Assembly: GCA_002372735.1 (NCBI GenBank)
Contig: DFIE01000069.1
Span: 1-5,516, forward strand
Direction: 5' to 3'
DNA from: Clostridiales bacterium UBA3705
Lineage (GTDB): Bacteria; Bacillota_A; Clostridia; Oscillospirales; Oscillospiraceae
Length of the DNA: 5,516 nt
A model generated the notes under the pieces. That model made no database searches and had not been told where the DNA came from. It saw nothing but the letters and a program-made list of their open reading frames with translations. Shown here one piece after another: positions 5,125 through 5,516 of this stretch. Each line of letters opens with the position of its first letter. The first letter of the stretch is position 1. A program made the translations under genes and the position numbers.

Positions 5125-5516
5125 CTACCAGTCCTCCAGTCCCTCAAAATACTCCTCCGGGGCGCGGATCCGGTTGCGGTCATTCGCCGCCGGGGGCAGC
5201 TGATCCTCCCAGCGGCCTTGACTGAGCCAAGTGGCGGGGTTGGGGATATACTTCCCCCCCTCCCTGGTCCACTGGGCAGAGCGTTTTTGTGCCATGACTG
5301 CGTCAAGCAGAACTGCCGGGTCCGTCTGTACCCGGGCAAAGGCCTTCCGGGCTGCTGCCTTACCCACCTTTCGGGGATAAGCCTCCCAAAAGCGTCCGAA
5401 CTCCGCCTCAGCCTGCGCAGCAGGTATCCCTGCTGCGGTTGCAGTTGCAGTTGCAGTTCCTGCTGCGGTTGCAGTTGCAGTTCCTGTTGCAGTTGCAGTT
5501 GCAGTTGTAGTTCCTG
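5125..5516 (-). CDS. Phage/mobile-element replication protein, C-terminal fragment
   Basis: The frame is open from the right edge to TAG 5125-5127 (129 codons seen). The first 28 or so residues are an Ala/Thr/Gly low-complexity linker encoded by a tandem repeat. Then come AEAEFGRFWEAYPRK and VGKAAARKAFARV, and near the end QWTREGGKYIPNPATWL and GRWEDQL. The combination FW-x-x-YP-x-K-x-GK...AF, then G-x-YIP-x-P-x-TWL-x(4)-WED, is typical of the C-terminal domain of replisome-organiser/helix-turn-helix replication proteins in Firmicutes prophages and integrative elements, which load helicase at the element's origin. The N-terminal DNA-binding part lies beyond the window. Such genes are usually followed by a DnaC-like loader; here none follows, only a terminator and a host-type operon. 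Confidence 0.75.
   Translation of the reverse strand, partial: GTTTATATATGTATATAAGTATATATAAGIPAAQAEAEFGRFWEAYPRKVGKAAARKAFARVQTDPAVLLDAVMAQKRSAQWTREGGKYIPNPATWLSQGRWEDQLPPAANDRNRIRAPEEYFEGLEDW
5431..5516. repeat. Nested tandem repeat (6-bp core in 24/30-bp units) coding an Ala-Thr linker
   Basis: On the plus strand the hexamer GCAGTT is iterated inside larger units that each end in TTCC: 5431-5460 (30 bp), 5461-5484 (24 bp) and 5485-5514 (30 bp), continuing off the edge. Read on the minus strand in the replication-protein frame it gives alternating Ala-Thr with periodic Gly. All units are multiples of 6 bp, so gain or loss keeps the frame and changes only linker length. Confidence 0.9.

Noticed and set aside
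5431..5516. The repeat array as a CRISPR
   Set aside because: Units are contiguous 6-bp iterations with no unique spacers and are in frame within a coding sequence.

Overview
The window looks like a chromosomal stretch from a GC-rich anaerobic Clostridia, most like the Oscillospiraceae (Flavonifractor/Intestinimonas type). This is inferred from the strong AGGAGG-type ribosome binding sites, the G/C-ending codons, the mix of families (2-hydroxyacyl-CoA dehydratase-like protein, CooC-type ATPase, small flavoproteins) and a Firmicutes-style phage replication protein. No species can be named from this alone. Every intact gene lies on the minus strand, so transcription runs from right to left.

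Right edge (5125-5516): the C-terminal part of a phage- or mobile-element-type replication protein. It is preceded by an in-frame Ala/Thr-rich tandem repeat that runs off the window. A weak hairpin terminator (5065-5086) separates it from the next unit.

Middle (1899-5040): a redox/electrophile-response operon behind a near-consensus extended -10 promoter (5012-5040). The order is HxlR-family regulator with three N-terminal cysteines, collapsed alpha/beta-hydrolase gene (only its two ends survive, out of frame), TM1586-type nitroreductase, flavin reductase-like split-barrel protein, flavodoxin, and SAM-dependent methyltransferase. The three flavoprotein genes are tightly coupled (1-nt gap, then a 4-nt ATGA overlap). 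By analogy with HypR/YodB-type regulators, the operon probably answers quinone, nitro or oxidant stress with flavin-dependent reduction.

Left-middle (1553-1898): a 346-bp regulatory region holding two back-to-back sigma-A-type promoters. Their -35 hexamers sit inside a perfect 8-bp inverted repeat. The rightward promoter now leads only into a 43-54 codon cysteine-bearing C-terminal gene remnant that runs head-on into the end of the methyltransferase gene. The leftward promoter drives the next unit.

Left (1-1546): a two-gene operon of a CooC/MinD-type ATPase with the CxC motif, followed 18 nt later by a 2-hydroxyacyl-CoA dehydratase (HgdB/HgdD)-like iron-sulfur protein cut by the window edge. 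Both appear to use non-ATG starts. Dehydratases of this family are normally served by a BadF/BcrA/HgdC-type activating ATPase, so a CooC-type partner is the most interesting pairing here. Two decayed genes and an adjoining phage-type gene suggest a region that has undergone repeated deletion or rearrangement.
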